A stretch of 6,706 nucleotides of DNA. Origin: Clostridium sp. GTDB taxonomy: Bacteria; Bacillota; Clostridia; Acetivibrionales; Acetivibrionaceae. The stretch is taken from contig DUVG01000144.1 of assembly GCA_012841175.1 (NCBI GenBank), forward strand, positions 1-6,706. The letters run 5' to 3'. A model generated the notes under the pieces. That model was not told where the DNA came from. It did no database searches and worked only from the letters and a program-made list of their open reading frames with translations. Of this stretch, positions 1-6,199 are shown one piece after another. Position 1 is the first letter of the stretch; each line of letters starts with the position of its first letter. A program made the translations under genes and the position numbers.

Positions 1-62
1 ATATATAAGATTACATTGCAAATAAAAATTTATTTTTATAATATATTTTATTGTATATAATT

Positions 63-79
63 CATTATATCATATAATG
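63..79. repeat. Interrupted 17-bp palindrome
   Basis: Two 8-base half-sites, CATTATAT and ATATAATG, are perfect inverted repeats around a single central C. The stretch lies in non-coding DNA about 40 bases upstream of a candidate promoter. It could be a protein-binding site, but the sequence is almost all A and T, where such symmetry arises by chance. I see no gene, RNA or other signal in the remainder of positions 1-120. Confidence 0.2.
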
Positions 80-120
80 TAATTATATGTCTTGTTTTTT
101 TGAAATGGCGCTATACAAAC

Positions 121-150
121 TTGCTAAAAAGCTAGCTTTTAAAGTATTAT
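121..150 (+). promoter_or_regulatory. Candidate sigma-A promoter for the membrane protein gene
   Basis: TTGCTA (121-126, four of six bases matching TTGACA) and TATTAT (145-150, five of six matching TATAAT) are separated by 18 bases. Two exact TATAAT hexamers also occur at 148-153 and 156-161, so the precise -10 is uncertain. Transcription would begin around 157, giving a leader of about 70 bases before the ATG at 226. The region is very AT-rich, so chance matches are likely. Confidence 0.4.
127..140. repeat. Perfect 14-bp palindrome in promoter spacer (possible operator)
   Basis: AAAAGCTAGCTTTT reads identically on both strands with no mismatch. It fills most of the interval between the candidate -35 and -10 elements, a typical location for a repressor's dimeric binding site. 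No regulator gene is present in the window, and no second copy was noticed, so the operator role is inference. Confidence 0.4.
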
Positions 151-225
151 AATATTATAATAAAATTGTTTGGAAATATTTTAATTCTTTAATTGAAAGC
201 ATATAGAATAGAATGGAGGATTTTG

Positions 226-780
226 ATGAATTATTTAAGAATAGGCTTATTAATAGTTGCAATACCTGTGCTTTTAGTGAGATATTTAATGTCGGGTACA
301 GAAAAAAAAGCTATTATTAAAGATGGTGGTATAGTCTTAAAGATGAATAAAATTTATGGTGTGATAGGGTCTATTATTATTTTATTTTCTATATTAATTA
401 TGACATCTTCAATCTTAGGAAATGAGAGATTTAGTGGAGAAACTAACACAACTATAGCTTTTTTAATTTTTTTAATACTAGGAGGAATTCTTTTTTTATT
501 TTCAGTTAATGTTGGAATTTTTGCAGATGAAGAAAAAATAACTTATTATAATTTACTAAGAAGAAAAAAAGAAATTATGTGGAAGGATGTAAAAAGAGTT
601 ATTTTTAATCAAAGAAGCTTAGAACTAATTTTAGATGCTAGAGAAATGCAAATAAAAATTCATATTCACATGGTGGGATTTTTTTCTTTTGTAAAACTAA
701 TGAAAACAAAACTTGACTATGATATATATAAAGATGCTGTAAGTATAATAGATTCTTACAAAAGAAGCAATAGAAAATAA
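226..780 (+). CDS. Small membrane protein with three TM helices and PH-like C-terminal domain
   Basis: A 184-residue protein of unknown function. The ATG at 226 is chosen because GGAGGA (215-220) sits 5 bases upstream; the frame stays open to a TTG at 193, which has no ribosome binding site. Hydrophobic segments lie at about residues 4-21, 43-63 and 76-96. The remainder (about 97-178) alternates short beta-like stretches and ends in a predicted helix, with the pattern ADEEKITYYNLLRRKKEIMWKD: an acidic turn, then a Trp-Lys-Asp motif. This resembles the bacterial PH-like domains found after membrane helices, which would lie in the cytoplasm. It may belong to one of the uncharacterised Clostridial DUF families (DUF6560 is my guess, unverified). 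There is no terminator before the next gene, so some read-through is possible. No substrate or partner can be named. Confidence 0.75.
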   Translation: MNYLRIGLLIVAIPVLLVRYLMSGTEKKAIIKDGGIVLKMNKIYGVIGSIIILFSILIMTSSILGNERFSGETNTTIAFLIFLILGGILFLFSVNVGIFADEEKITYYNLLRRKKEIMWKDVKRVIFNQRSLELILDAREMQIKIHIHMVGFFSFVKLMKTKLDYDIYKDAVSIIDSYKRSNRK

Positions 781-781
781 A

Positions 782-809
782 TTCATATTGTTATTGTGGA
801 TGGTATAAT
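782..809 (+). promoter_or_regulatory. Candidate extended -10 promoter for the SEC-C protein gene
   Basis: TATAAT at 804-809 is preceded by TG and one base (801-803), an extended -10 element. A weaker -35, TTCATA (782-787, four of six), lies 16 bases upstream. Transcription would start near 816, leaving about 65 bases of leader before the ATG at 882. This suggests the downstream gene can be transcribed independently of the membrane protein gene at 226-780. Confidence 0.5.
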
Positions 810-881
810 GTAAAATATTTAAAAGATGCTGAGTTTACCTAAAGTTTTATAAGGCTTTAAGTTATTAAAGGGAGATGTAAT

Positions 882-1850
882 ATGAAATTAAAAATATTCA
901 AAGGATATGAAAGGTTTGATGACCTTTATCCTTCTGAACAAGTAAAATATGCTTTAGAGCATAAAGATGAGGCAATACCAGAGCTTCTTGAAATACTAGA
1001 GTATACGATAAATAATGCAGAAGATCTTTTTAAAGATAATAAATACTTAATTCACTTTCCAGCTATTTATTTGCTAGCGTATTTTCGTGAAAAAAGAGCA
1101 TATAAAGGAATTATACAACTTTTAAGTTTCAGAGATGATGTTATTTATGGACTACTTGGAGACACAGTAACAGAGGAACTAAAAAACATTTTGGCATCAG
1201 TGTGTGATGGAGATATAAATCCATTAAAAAGAATAATTGAAAACTCTTTAATAGATGAGTTTGTCAGATGTGAGGCATTAGAAGCACTTTTGATATTGTT
1301 AAATGAAGAAAAATTAAAAAGAGAAGAATTGGTCTTTTATTTTAAAGAACTTATGAATGGAAAACTTGAAAAAGACTATAGCTACATATGGGAATTTTTA
1401 CCTACTTGCTGTGGATTAATTCATCCAAAAGGCCTTATTGATGATATTCAACAGGCAATTCAGGATGGGAAAATTGATGCTTTTTTAGTGGATTGGGATT
1501 TAATAGATACCAATCTAAAGAAGACTTCTAAAGAGATATTAAGAGAACTTAAAAATGAGAAAAATTATTTTTTTATCAGCAAAGAAGATGTTCTTTCATT
1601 GGAAGAATGGGTTGGTGGATTTTATTTTATTGATGAACATTATGATGATGACTGGCTTGAAAATGAAGAAATATATCATACAAGAGATGAAAAAACTGAT
1701 GAATATGAACTTAATAGAGATAAGTGTTGTAATAAGTTAATAAGCATACCTTTTATTAAATGTAGTAAGGAAAATTTAAATACACTTTGTTCTTGTGGAA
1801 GTGGGAAAAAATACAAAAACTGTTGTTTTTGGAAGGAAAAAAATAAATGA
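882..1850 (+). CDS. DUF1186-type helical-repeat protein with C-terminal SEC-C zinc-binding motif
   Basis: A 322-residue, soluble, acidic protein without a signal peptide. AAAGGGAG (867-874) lies 7 bases before the ATG. Residues about 10-215 are a run of amphipathic helices resembling HEAT-like repeats; the stretch IYLLAYFREKRAY (62-74), LLGDTVTEEL (91-100) and the VRCEALEAL segment (128-136) match what I recall of the DUF1186 family. A very acidic linker with a DDD run follows (about 250-280). The C-terminus carries the SEC-C pattern C-x-C-x8-C-C, with Cys303, Cys305, Cys314 and Cys315 around GSGKKYKN, a small zinc knuckle best known from the SecA C-terminus, where it binds SecB and ribosomes. 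It is also attached to many uncharacterised proteins. A protein-binding or adaptor role is inferred; the actual function is unknown. The gene appears monocistronic, with its own promoter candidate and a strong terminator. Confidence 0.85.
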   Translation: MKLKIFKGYERFDDLYPSEQVKYALEHKDEAIPELLEILEYTINNAEDLFKDNKYLIHFPAIYLLAYFREKRAYKGIIQLLSFRDDVIYGLLGDTVTEELKNILASVCDGDINPLKRIIENSLIDEFVRCEALEALLILLNEEKLKREELVFYFKELMNGKLEKDYSYIWEFLPTCCGLIHPKGLIDDIQQAIQDGKIDAFLVDWDLIDTNLKKTSKEILRELKNEKNYFFISKEDVLSLEEWVGGFYFIDEHYDDDWLENEEIYHTRDEKTDEYELNRDKCCNKLISIPFIKCSKENLNTLCSCGSGKKYKNCCFWKEKNK

Positions 1851-1863
1851 ATTTTAAAATTTG

Positions 1864-1910
1864 AATATAGAATGGGTGGTTTAATTAAACTGCCCATTCT
1901 ATATTTTTTT
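1864..1910 (+). terminator. Rho-independent terminator after the SEC-C protein gene
   Basis: A 19-pair stem (1864-1882 with 1887-1905, including two G-U wobbles) closes on an AATT loop, and a T-run continues to 1910. It begins 14 bases after the stop at 1850. The converging gene at 1981-2787 would meet the same hairpin from the other side, where only a short run (AAATTTT) follows, so it may act in both directions, more weakly for the minus strand. No other hairpin was seen between 1911 and 1980. Confidence 0.9.
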
Positions 1911-1980
1911 ATATGATATTTATTAAAGTTATATAAAAGAAATTAGAATAAATGGTATGATATATTTATGGTAAGGATAT

Positions 1981-2787
1981 TTATAACGAAAGGTCTTCTA
2001 TTTTACCGTTTCCTAATTTAACTAAGTAAACATCCCAATAAGTTTTTCCCATTTGAGTTGCAAAGTCCCTATCAAATACTGCAAAGTCAAATCTGTATTT
2101 TCCCTTTATAGCGCTGCCCGTATCCATAGCTACTGCATATCCTAAACCTTTAATATAAAAAATTGTTCCAAAAGGCCAGTAGTCTTTATCAATTGCAATG
2201 GATATTCCTGGTATTATTGGATGTCCTGATCTGGTAATACCTTTATTGTTGCCACATTCTACTGCACTTGGAGTATAAAAGGTACCAAGAAATTTTCCTA
2301 TATATTCTCCTCTTTCTATACTGCTTCTAGTACTTATTCCTTCAAAGTTTGTATAGCTTTGAGGTTTAATTCCAATTGAGGCAGCGGTTTTTAAAGAATT
2401 TTGAAGCTCAATATTGTCCTCAACAAGTTCTTTATTGATTTTGTCTAGTTCTTCATTTTTATCTTTTAATTCTTGTATTAATTCTGATATTTCTTCATTT
2501 TGCTTTAAAATCTTACCGTATTCTTCCCATAAGAGTTTGTATTCATTTTTTAAATCTTCATTCTCAGCTATTAAATTGCTATTTTCATAATGTGCATTTT
2601 CTGCCCTTAAAAAAGCATCCTGATAATTTTTTTTAGTTTCACTATACCAACTATATATACTTAGATTAATTACTATCAAAACAATTACAACTGCAAGTAA
2701 AATGTACATTAGCAGCCTGTTAAAAAATGAGTACTTTTTATTGTACCTTCGAGGCTCGCTTAATGATGGTGCCTCATCGTTTGACAT
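1981..2787 (-). CDS. Membrane-anchored coiled-coil protein with C-terminal 3D (double-psi beta-barrel) domain
   Basis: A 268-residue protein. On the minus strand AAGGAGG (2802-2796) lies 8 bases before the ATG, fixing the start. A short basic cytoplasmic tail (residues 1-23) precedes one transmembrane helix (about 24-46). Residues about 50-133 are Glu/Lys/Asn-rich heptad-like sequence, a probable coiled coil outside the membrane. The C-terminal part (about 165-257) matches the 3D domain: its three namesake aspartates are Asp200 (IAID), Asp222 (MDTGSAIKG) and Asp234 (YRFDFAV). This fold is shared with MltA-type lytic transglycosylases and with B. subtilis YocH, YabE and YuiC, which act on peptidoglycan. 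The helix has no obvious cleavage site, so I infer a surface-tethered wall-remodelling enzyme. Its division between growth, sporulation and germination cannot be decided. The gene stands alone, divergent from the tRNA; I found no convincing promoter for it. Confidence 0.88.
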   Translation of the reverse strand: MSNDEAPSLSEPRRYNKKYSFFNRLLMYILLAVVIVLIVINLSIYSWYSETKKNYQDAFLRAENAHYENSNLIAENEDLKNEYKLLWEEYGKILKQNEEISELIQELKDKNEELDKINKELVEDNIELQNSLKTAASIGIKPQSYTNFEGISTRSSIERGEYIGKFLGTFYTPSAVECGNNKGITRSGHPIIPGISIAIDKDYWPFGTIFYIKGLGYAVAMDTGSAIKGKYRFDFAVFDRDFATQMGKTYWDVYLVKLGNGKIEDLSL

Positions 2788-2922
2788 ATTTTTATCCTCC
2801 TTAAATAGTCTGAATTTTCTATTTTAATTATCAACATATTTTTATAATTTTATTCATTAAAAAACCCAGAAAGTAATTTTAAAAAACCATTACAATTTAA
2901 AATTAGCAAAATATTTTTTATA

Positions 2923-2951
2923 TTTACATATTAAAAAAAATGTGCTATAAT
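2923..2951 (+). promoter_or_regulatory. Sigma-A promoter of tRNA-Pro
   Basis: TTTACA (2923-2928, five of six matching TTGACA) and a perfect TATAAT (2946-2951) are separated by exactly 17 bases, and the -10 is extended by TGC at 2943-2945. Transcription should start near 2958, just 6 bases or so before the mature tRNA 5' end. This is the best vegetative promoter in the window and fits a highly expressed stable RNA. Confidence 0.85.
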
Positions 2952-2963
2952 TATTAATCGCAT

Positions 2964-3041
2964 CGGGGTGTAGCTCAGTTTGGTATGAGTGCTTGCTTGG
3001 GGTGCAAGAGGTCGCTGGTTCAAATCCAGTCACTCCGACCA
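2964..3041 (+). tRNA. tRNA-Pro, anticodon GGG
   Basis: A complete 78-base cloverleaf. The acceptor stem is CGGGGTG (2964-2970) with CACTCCG (3031-3037), containing one G-U pair. The D stem is GCTC/GAGT (2973-2976, 2987-2990). The anticodon stem CTTGC/GCAAG (2992-2996, 3004-3008) holds the seven-base loop TTGGGGT, placing the anticodon GGG at 2999-3001, which reads CCC and CCU proline codons. The T arm is GCTGG-TTCAAAT-CCAGT (3014-3030). The discriminator base is A3038 and the CCA end is encoded (3039-3041). No other tRNA lies beside it, so it is a single-gene transcript. Confidence 0.96.
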
Positions 3042-3044
3042 TCG

Positions 3045-3092
3045 TAATAAGCGTGTTACAGGGTTTTGTAATGCGCTTATTATTTTTGTTTT
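3045..3092 (+). terminator. Terminator of tRNA-Pro
   Basis: Starting four bases after the tRNA CCA end, 3045-3060 pairs with 3067-3082 in a 16-pair stem that includes two adjacent wobble pairs, around the loop GGGTTT. The tail TTTTTGTTTT follows. The hairpin isolates the tRNA transcript from the germination operon downstream. Confidence 0.9.
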
Positions 3093-3109
3093 GTACCTAG
3101 TTTGTACCT
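3090..3109 (+). repeat. Tandem direct repeats TTTGTACCT
   Basis: TTTGTACCT occurs at 3090-3098 and again at 3101-3109, an 11-base period (one helical turn). A third GTACCT is found at 3234-3239. The pair lies about 50 bases beyond the 3' end of a tRNA gene, where tyrosine integrases of phages and integrative elements commonly leave attachment sites with short arm-type repeats. No integrase or duplicated tRNA end is present in the window, so an attachment-site origin is only a possibility. Confidence 0.45.
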
Positions 3110-3185
3110 TGTGTTTTTATTTATATTTAAATTGTAAGATATCTTTTTTGTTTTCACTTATTCTAAATTAAATAGTTTTTTAATT

Positions 3186-3215
3186 GTATATTTCAATTCC
3201 AATAAAACCATAATA
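3186..3215 (+). promoter_or_regulatory. Candidate forespore sigma-G promoter of the ger operon
   Basis: GTATA (3186-3190) followed after 18 bases by CATAATA (3209-3215) fits the B. subtilis sigma-G consensus GnATR / CATnnTA at every specified position. Transcription would begin near 3222, giving a leader of about 90 bases. GerA-type receptor operons are typically sigma-G-dependent, which supports the match. The other 300 or so bases before the operon hold only the tRNA terminator and the short repeats. Confidence 0.6.
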
Positions 3216-3297
3216 TGATTAGTTGCTAAAAAAGTACCTACATATACATGTGACAATGGTAAAATTGACAACACTAGAGATAGATTTAATGTGTTAA

Positions 3298-3314
3298 AAG
3301 GAGTGAAGTGTTTG
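3298..3314 (+). promoter_or_regulatory. Ribosome binding site and TTG start of the germinant receptor A subunit
   Basis: AAGGAG (3298-3303) is placed 8 bases before a TTG codon at 3312. The longest open frame begins earlier at a GTG (3291) with no Shine-Dalgarno sequence before it, and the only other in-frame GTG (3303) overlaps the AAGGAG itself. TTG is therefore the likely start. Confidence 0.8.
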
Positions 3315-5042
3315 GCTGATTTTAAAAAAATACTACAAGATGTTTTTTTATTTAAAGAACCTGAAGAAAAAGAAGCCTTTATTCTAAAAGAAACAAAAAA
3401 AGAAAAAGAAGAGTTAGACAGCACTAGAAGTAGAAAAGAAGAAAATAAGGGTAGTAAAAAAGAAGGACTTATAAATAAGGTTTTTTCATCTAGAAATAAA
3501 AAAGAAAGTGGTGAAGAATTAGAAGAAGTAAGTAATGATATTAAAAAGAATTTAGAATATATAAAAAAAACATACAATTATCCTGATAATGGAGACCTTG
3601 TAATAAGAGAATTTAAAGTAGTGGCAAAAGATGAGAATTTGCAGGCTTTTATTGTTTTATTTGACGGAATGGTTAACTCAAATATAGTGGATTCACATAT
3701 TTTAAAGCCTCTTATGCTTCTTTCAAATGTTGAAGTAAAAGGGAAGGATAAAGATTTAGCTTTGTATATAAAAAATCATCTGATTTCTCATACTCAAGTA
3801 AAAATGACAAATAAAATAAATGATATTATAGAAGAAGTAAACTTTGGAGGTGCCGGACTGTTTATTGATGGAATAGACAGTGCATTTATGTGTGATGTAA
3901 AGGGATGGGTACAAAGACAGGTGGACAGACCTATTACAGAAATTGTTATAAGAGGTCCCCAAGAAGCCTTTACAGAGGGCTTAAGAATGAATACGGCACT
4001 TGTAAGGAAGACTTTGAAGGATGAAAATTTAATAGTTGAAAATTTTAAAATTGGCAAAAGGAGCAAAACTCCGTGTGCCCTTTTATATATTAAAGATATT
4101 GCAAATGAGTCTTTAGTTGAAGAAGCTAGAAGAAGGCTAAAAAATATAAATGTAGATTTTATTTTTGATTCAGGAGAATTAGAACAGCTTTTAGAAGACA
4201 GTACATTTTTGCCATCCCCTCAAATGTTGGCAACTGAAAGGCCTGATAGAACTGCAAATATGATTGCACAGGGAAAGTTAGCTGTTATTATGCATGGAAG
4301 TCCCTTTGCCCTTATAATACCTATAACTAACAGTGATCTTCTTCATTCTCCAGAAGATGCATATGTAAGATTTCCCTATTCCAATCTTTTTAGATTTGTA
4401 AGATTTGTAGCTGTGGTATTATCATTGCTATTACCTGGGCTTTATGTTGCAATAACCAATTTCCATCATGAAATGATCCCAACAGACCTTTTGATTGCAA
4501 TTGAATCGTCTAGAGAAGCAGTGCCCTTTCCCTCTGTTATGGAGATTCTCATGATGGAGTTTGCTTTTGAACTTATACGAGAAGCAGGTATTAGAATTCC
4601 AGGTCCAATAGGTCCTACTCTTGGTATTATTGGAGCGTTAATTTTAGGACAGGCTGCAGTTGCTGCAAATATTGTAAGTCCTATACTTATAATTATAGTT
4701 GCTGTTACTGGGATAGGGTCTTTTGCAGTTCCTAATTTTGCCCTTGCCTTTTCATTTAGAATATTAAGATTTGTATATATAATATTGGCTGCCTTAGCAG
4801 GTTTTTTAGGAATCACTCTAGGTATATTTGTGCATGGAATAATGTTAGTAAGTGCAAAATCCTTTGGCGTGCCATTTATGGCACCACTAGGACCTAGAAC
4901 AAGTGATGGAATTGCAGATGAGTTTTTGAGAACTCCTATTTGGAAACAGGAAAAACGTCCAGACTATCTTAATGTACAAAATCAAAGGAAACAGCCTAAG
5001 ATTTCAAGGGAATGGGCAGAAGGAGAGAAAAAGAAGAAGTGA
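3312..5042 (+). CDS. GerA-type spore germinant receptor, A subunit
   Basis: A 576-residue protein (from the TTG start) and the A subunit of a spore inner-membrane receptor that responds to small germinants such as amino acids. The first 75 or so residues are strongly Lys/Glu-rich and probably disordered. A soluble N-terminal domain follows (about 80-330), including RGPQEAFTEG (214-223). The membrane part begins near 361 with VAVVLSLLLPGLYVAIT, then carries the hallmark SSREAVPFP (399-407), EAGIRIPGPIGPTLGIIGAL (424-443), and further hydrophobic segments to about 513. SFGVPFMAPLGPR (517-529) precedes a basic cytoplasmic tail. These are all typical of the GerA family (Pfam GerA), and length is close to the family norm apart from the long charged N-terminus. 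It is the first gene of an A-B-C operon, 44 bases before the B subunit with no terminator between. The germinant specificity and paralog name (gerA, gerB, gerK and so on) cannot be read from the sequence. Confidence 0.96.
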   Translation: MADFKKILQDVFLFKEPEEKEAFILKETKKEKEELDSTRSRKEENKGSKKEGLINKVFSSRNKKESGEELEEVSNDIKKNLEYIKKTYNYPDNGDLVIREFKVVAKDENLQAFIVLFDGMVNSNIVDSHILKPLMLLSNVEVKGKDKDLALYIKNHLISHTQVKMTNKINDIIEEVNFGGAGLFIDGIDSAFMCDVKGWVQRQVDRPITEIVIRGPQEAFTEGLRMNTALVRKTLKDENLIVENFKIGKRSKTPCALLYIKDIANESLVEEARRRLKNINVDFIFDSGELEQLLEDSTFLPSPQMLATERPDRTANMIAQGKLAVIMHGSPFALIIPITNSDLLHSPEDAYVRFPYSNLFRFVRFVAVVLSLLLPGLYVAITNFHHEMIPTDLLIAIESSREAVPFPSVMEILMMEFAFELIREAGIRIPGPIGPTLGIIGALILGQAAVAANIVSPILIIIVAVTGIGSFAVPNFALAFSFRILRFVYIILAALAGFLGITLGIFVHGIMLVSAKSFGVPFMAPLGPRTSDGIADEFLRTPIWKQEKRPDYLNVQNQRKQPKISREWAEGEKKKK

Positions 5043-5086
5043 AAGCAGTTTAAATAGGCATAGTACTAAGAAAGTGGAGGATTATA

Positions 5087-6199
5087 GTGGGAAACAAAAT
5101 TATATTTGGGAAAGTGGAAGCCATATCCCTTTTGGTAATTATATTGACAACTCAATTATTTATAAGTTTTCCTCGTTTTGTGGCAGAAAAAGCAGGAACA
5201 GCAGGGTGGGTTTTAATAACATATTTAACCATTATTTCATTATTCCTTTTTGTAATTATATCGAAAATGTATGAGAAGTTTCAGGGAAAGGATATTTTAG
5301 ACATAGGAGAATATGTGGGAGGAAACATCGGAAGAATTTTTGTCGGGTTGGTCCTTATTATTAATTATGTGTTTATAGTTTCAGGTGTATTAAGGGAATT
5401 TAGCGATGGGCTTAAAACAATTACATTAGATAAAACACCCATAAGTTTTGTTATGATTTTTTTTCTTTTAGGTATGATATCTGCTGCATCTTATGGAATA
5501 GAACCTATCGCTAGATTTTCTGCCATTATTGTTCCAATAGTTGCAGTGGCTTTTATATTTATAGTAGTGGGAGTAATACCCAACTTTAATACAGACAATT
5601 TATTTCCTATTATGGGTAGTGGAGCACGTAATATATTTATAAAAGGGATACCTAATATATCAGTTTTTTCAGGAGCAACTCTACTGTTTATTTTACCCCC
5701 TTTTTTAAATAGTTTTAGTTGTTTTAGAAAGACTGGAATTTACAGCATACTTTTATCAGGTTTTTTCTTAACTATAGGTGTTTTAATTTATACACTATCC
5801 ATTCCATATCCTGCATCTACTGAAGTTACTATGCCAATGTACACTTTAGCTAGGACTATTGATTGGGGAAGGTTTTTTACAAGGATTGAATCTGTTTTTG
5901 TATTTACATGGGCTACATCTGCCTTTATTTACCTTGGAATTGTGCTATTTTTTATAGTATACATTTTTAAAAAAACTTTCAAACTTAAATATCATACACC
6001 TCTTATTTTGCCAATGTCTATGCTGATTTTTGCATTTGCTTTGATACCTAAAAGCATGATGAAAGTTTTTCAGTTAGAAAGTAAGGTTTTTAGAGTTTAT
6101 GCCTGGATAATTACTTTTGCCATGCCAATAACTTTTTTAATAGTTGCATCACTAATTAAAAAAAAGAAAGGGGCAATTCAAAATGAAAAGAACAATTAA
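5087..6199 (+). CDS. GerA-type spore germinant receptor, B subunit (GerAB/APC-family)
   Basis: A 370-residue integral membrane protein. It starts at GTG, with GGAGG (5076-5080) 6 bases upstream. About ten hydrophobic helices can be seen (near residues 12-29, 40-58, 83-100, 118-135, 143-163, 192-208, 216-238, 269-293, 305-320 and 336-357), the layout of the GerAB family, which is related to amino acid/polyamine transporters. Family landmarks include NLFPIMGSG (171-179) and the RIESVFVFTW segment (266-275). In characterised receptors this subunit binds the germinant in its transporter-like pocket. It works in complex with the A subunit and the C lipoprotein encoded on either side. The C-terminal tail is Lys-rich, and the coding region runs 17 bases into the next gene, which implies tight co-translation. 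Confidence 0.96.
   Translation: MGNKIIFGKVEAISLLVIILTTQLFISFPRFVAEKAGTAGWVLITYLTIISLFLFVIISKMYEKFQGKDILDIGEYVGGNIGRIFVGLVLIINYVFIVSGVLREFSDGLKTITLDKTPISFVMIFFLLGMISAASYGIEPIARFSAIIVPIVAVAFIFIVVGVIPNFNTDNLFPIMGSGARNIFIKGIPNISVFSGATLLFILPPFLNSFSCFRKTGIYSILLSGFFLTIGVLIYTLSIPYPASTEVTMPMYTLARTIDWGRFFTRIESVFVFTWATSAFIYLGIVLFFIVYIFKKTFKLKYHTPLILPMSMLIFAFALIPKSMMKVFQLESKVFRVYAWIITFAMPITFLIVASLIKKKKGAIQNEKNN

Noticed and set aside
193..225. In-frame extension of the membrane protein to a TTG at 193
   Set aside because: No ribosome binding site precedes 193, whereas GGAGGA is well placed before the ATG at 226.
2809..2825. CodY-like box before the 3D-domain gene (AATTTTCT followed by ATTTTAATT)
   Set aside because: Only the first half matches the AATTTTCWGAAAATT consensus; the rest is ordinary AT-rich sequence.
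2989..3171. 60-codon open frame running through the tRNA and its terminator
   Set aside because: It overlaps a complete tRNA gene and a terminator hairpin, and has no ribosome binding site.
121..3232. TTGCTAAAAA occurring at 121-130 and again at 3223-3232
   Set aside because: A ten-base match in such AT-rich DNA may be chance, and the second copy has no partner -10 element.
3265..3270. TTGACA hexamer upstream of the receptor operon as a sigma-A -35
   Set aside because: No -10-like sequence lies 16-18 bases downstream; the position at 17 bases reads AATGTG.
3158..3577. Minus-strand open frame opposite the receptor A gene start
   Set aside because: Ser/Phe/Leu-rich translation is the antisense of the Lys/Glu-rich tail; it covers the promoter and start of a real gene.
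4466..4816. Minus-strand open frame within the receptor A gene
   Set aside because: Antisense shadow of the conserved membrane part of a firmly identified gene.
4972..5274. Plus-strand open frame bridging the A and B receptor genes
   Set aside because: Out-of-frame shadow overlapping both genes, with no family resemblance.
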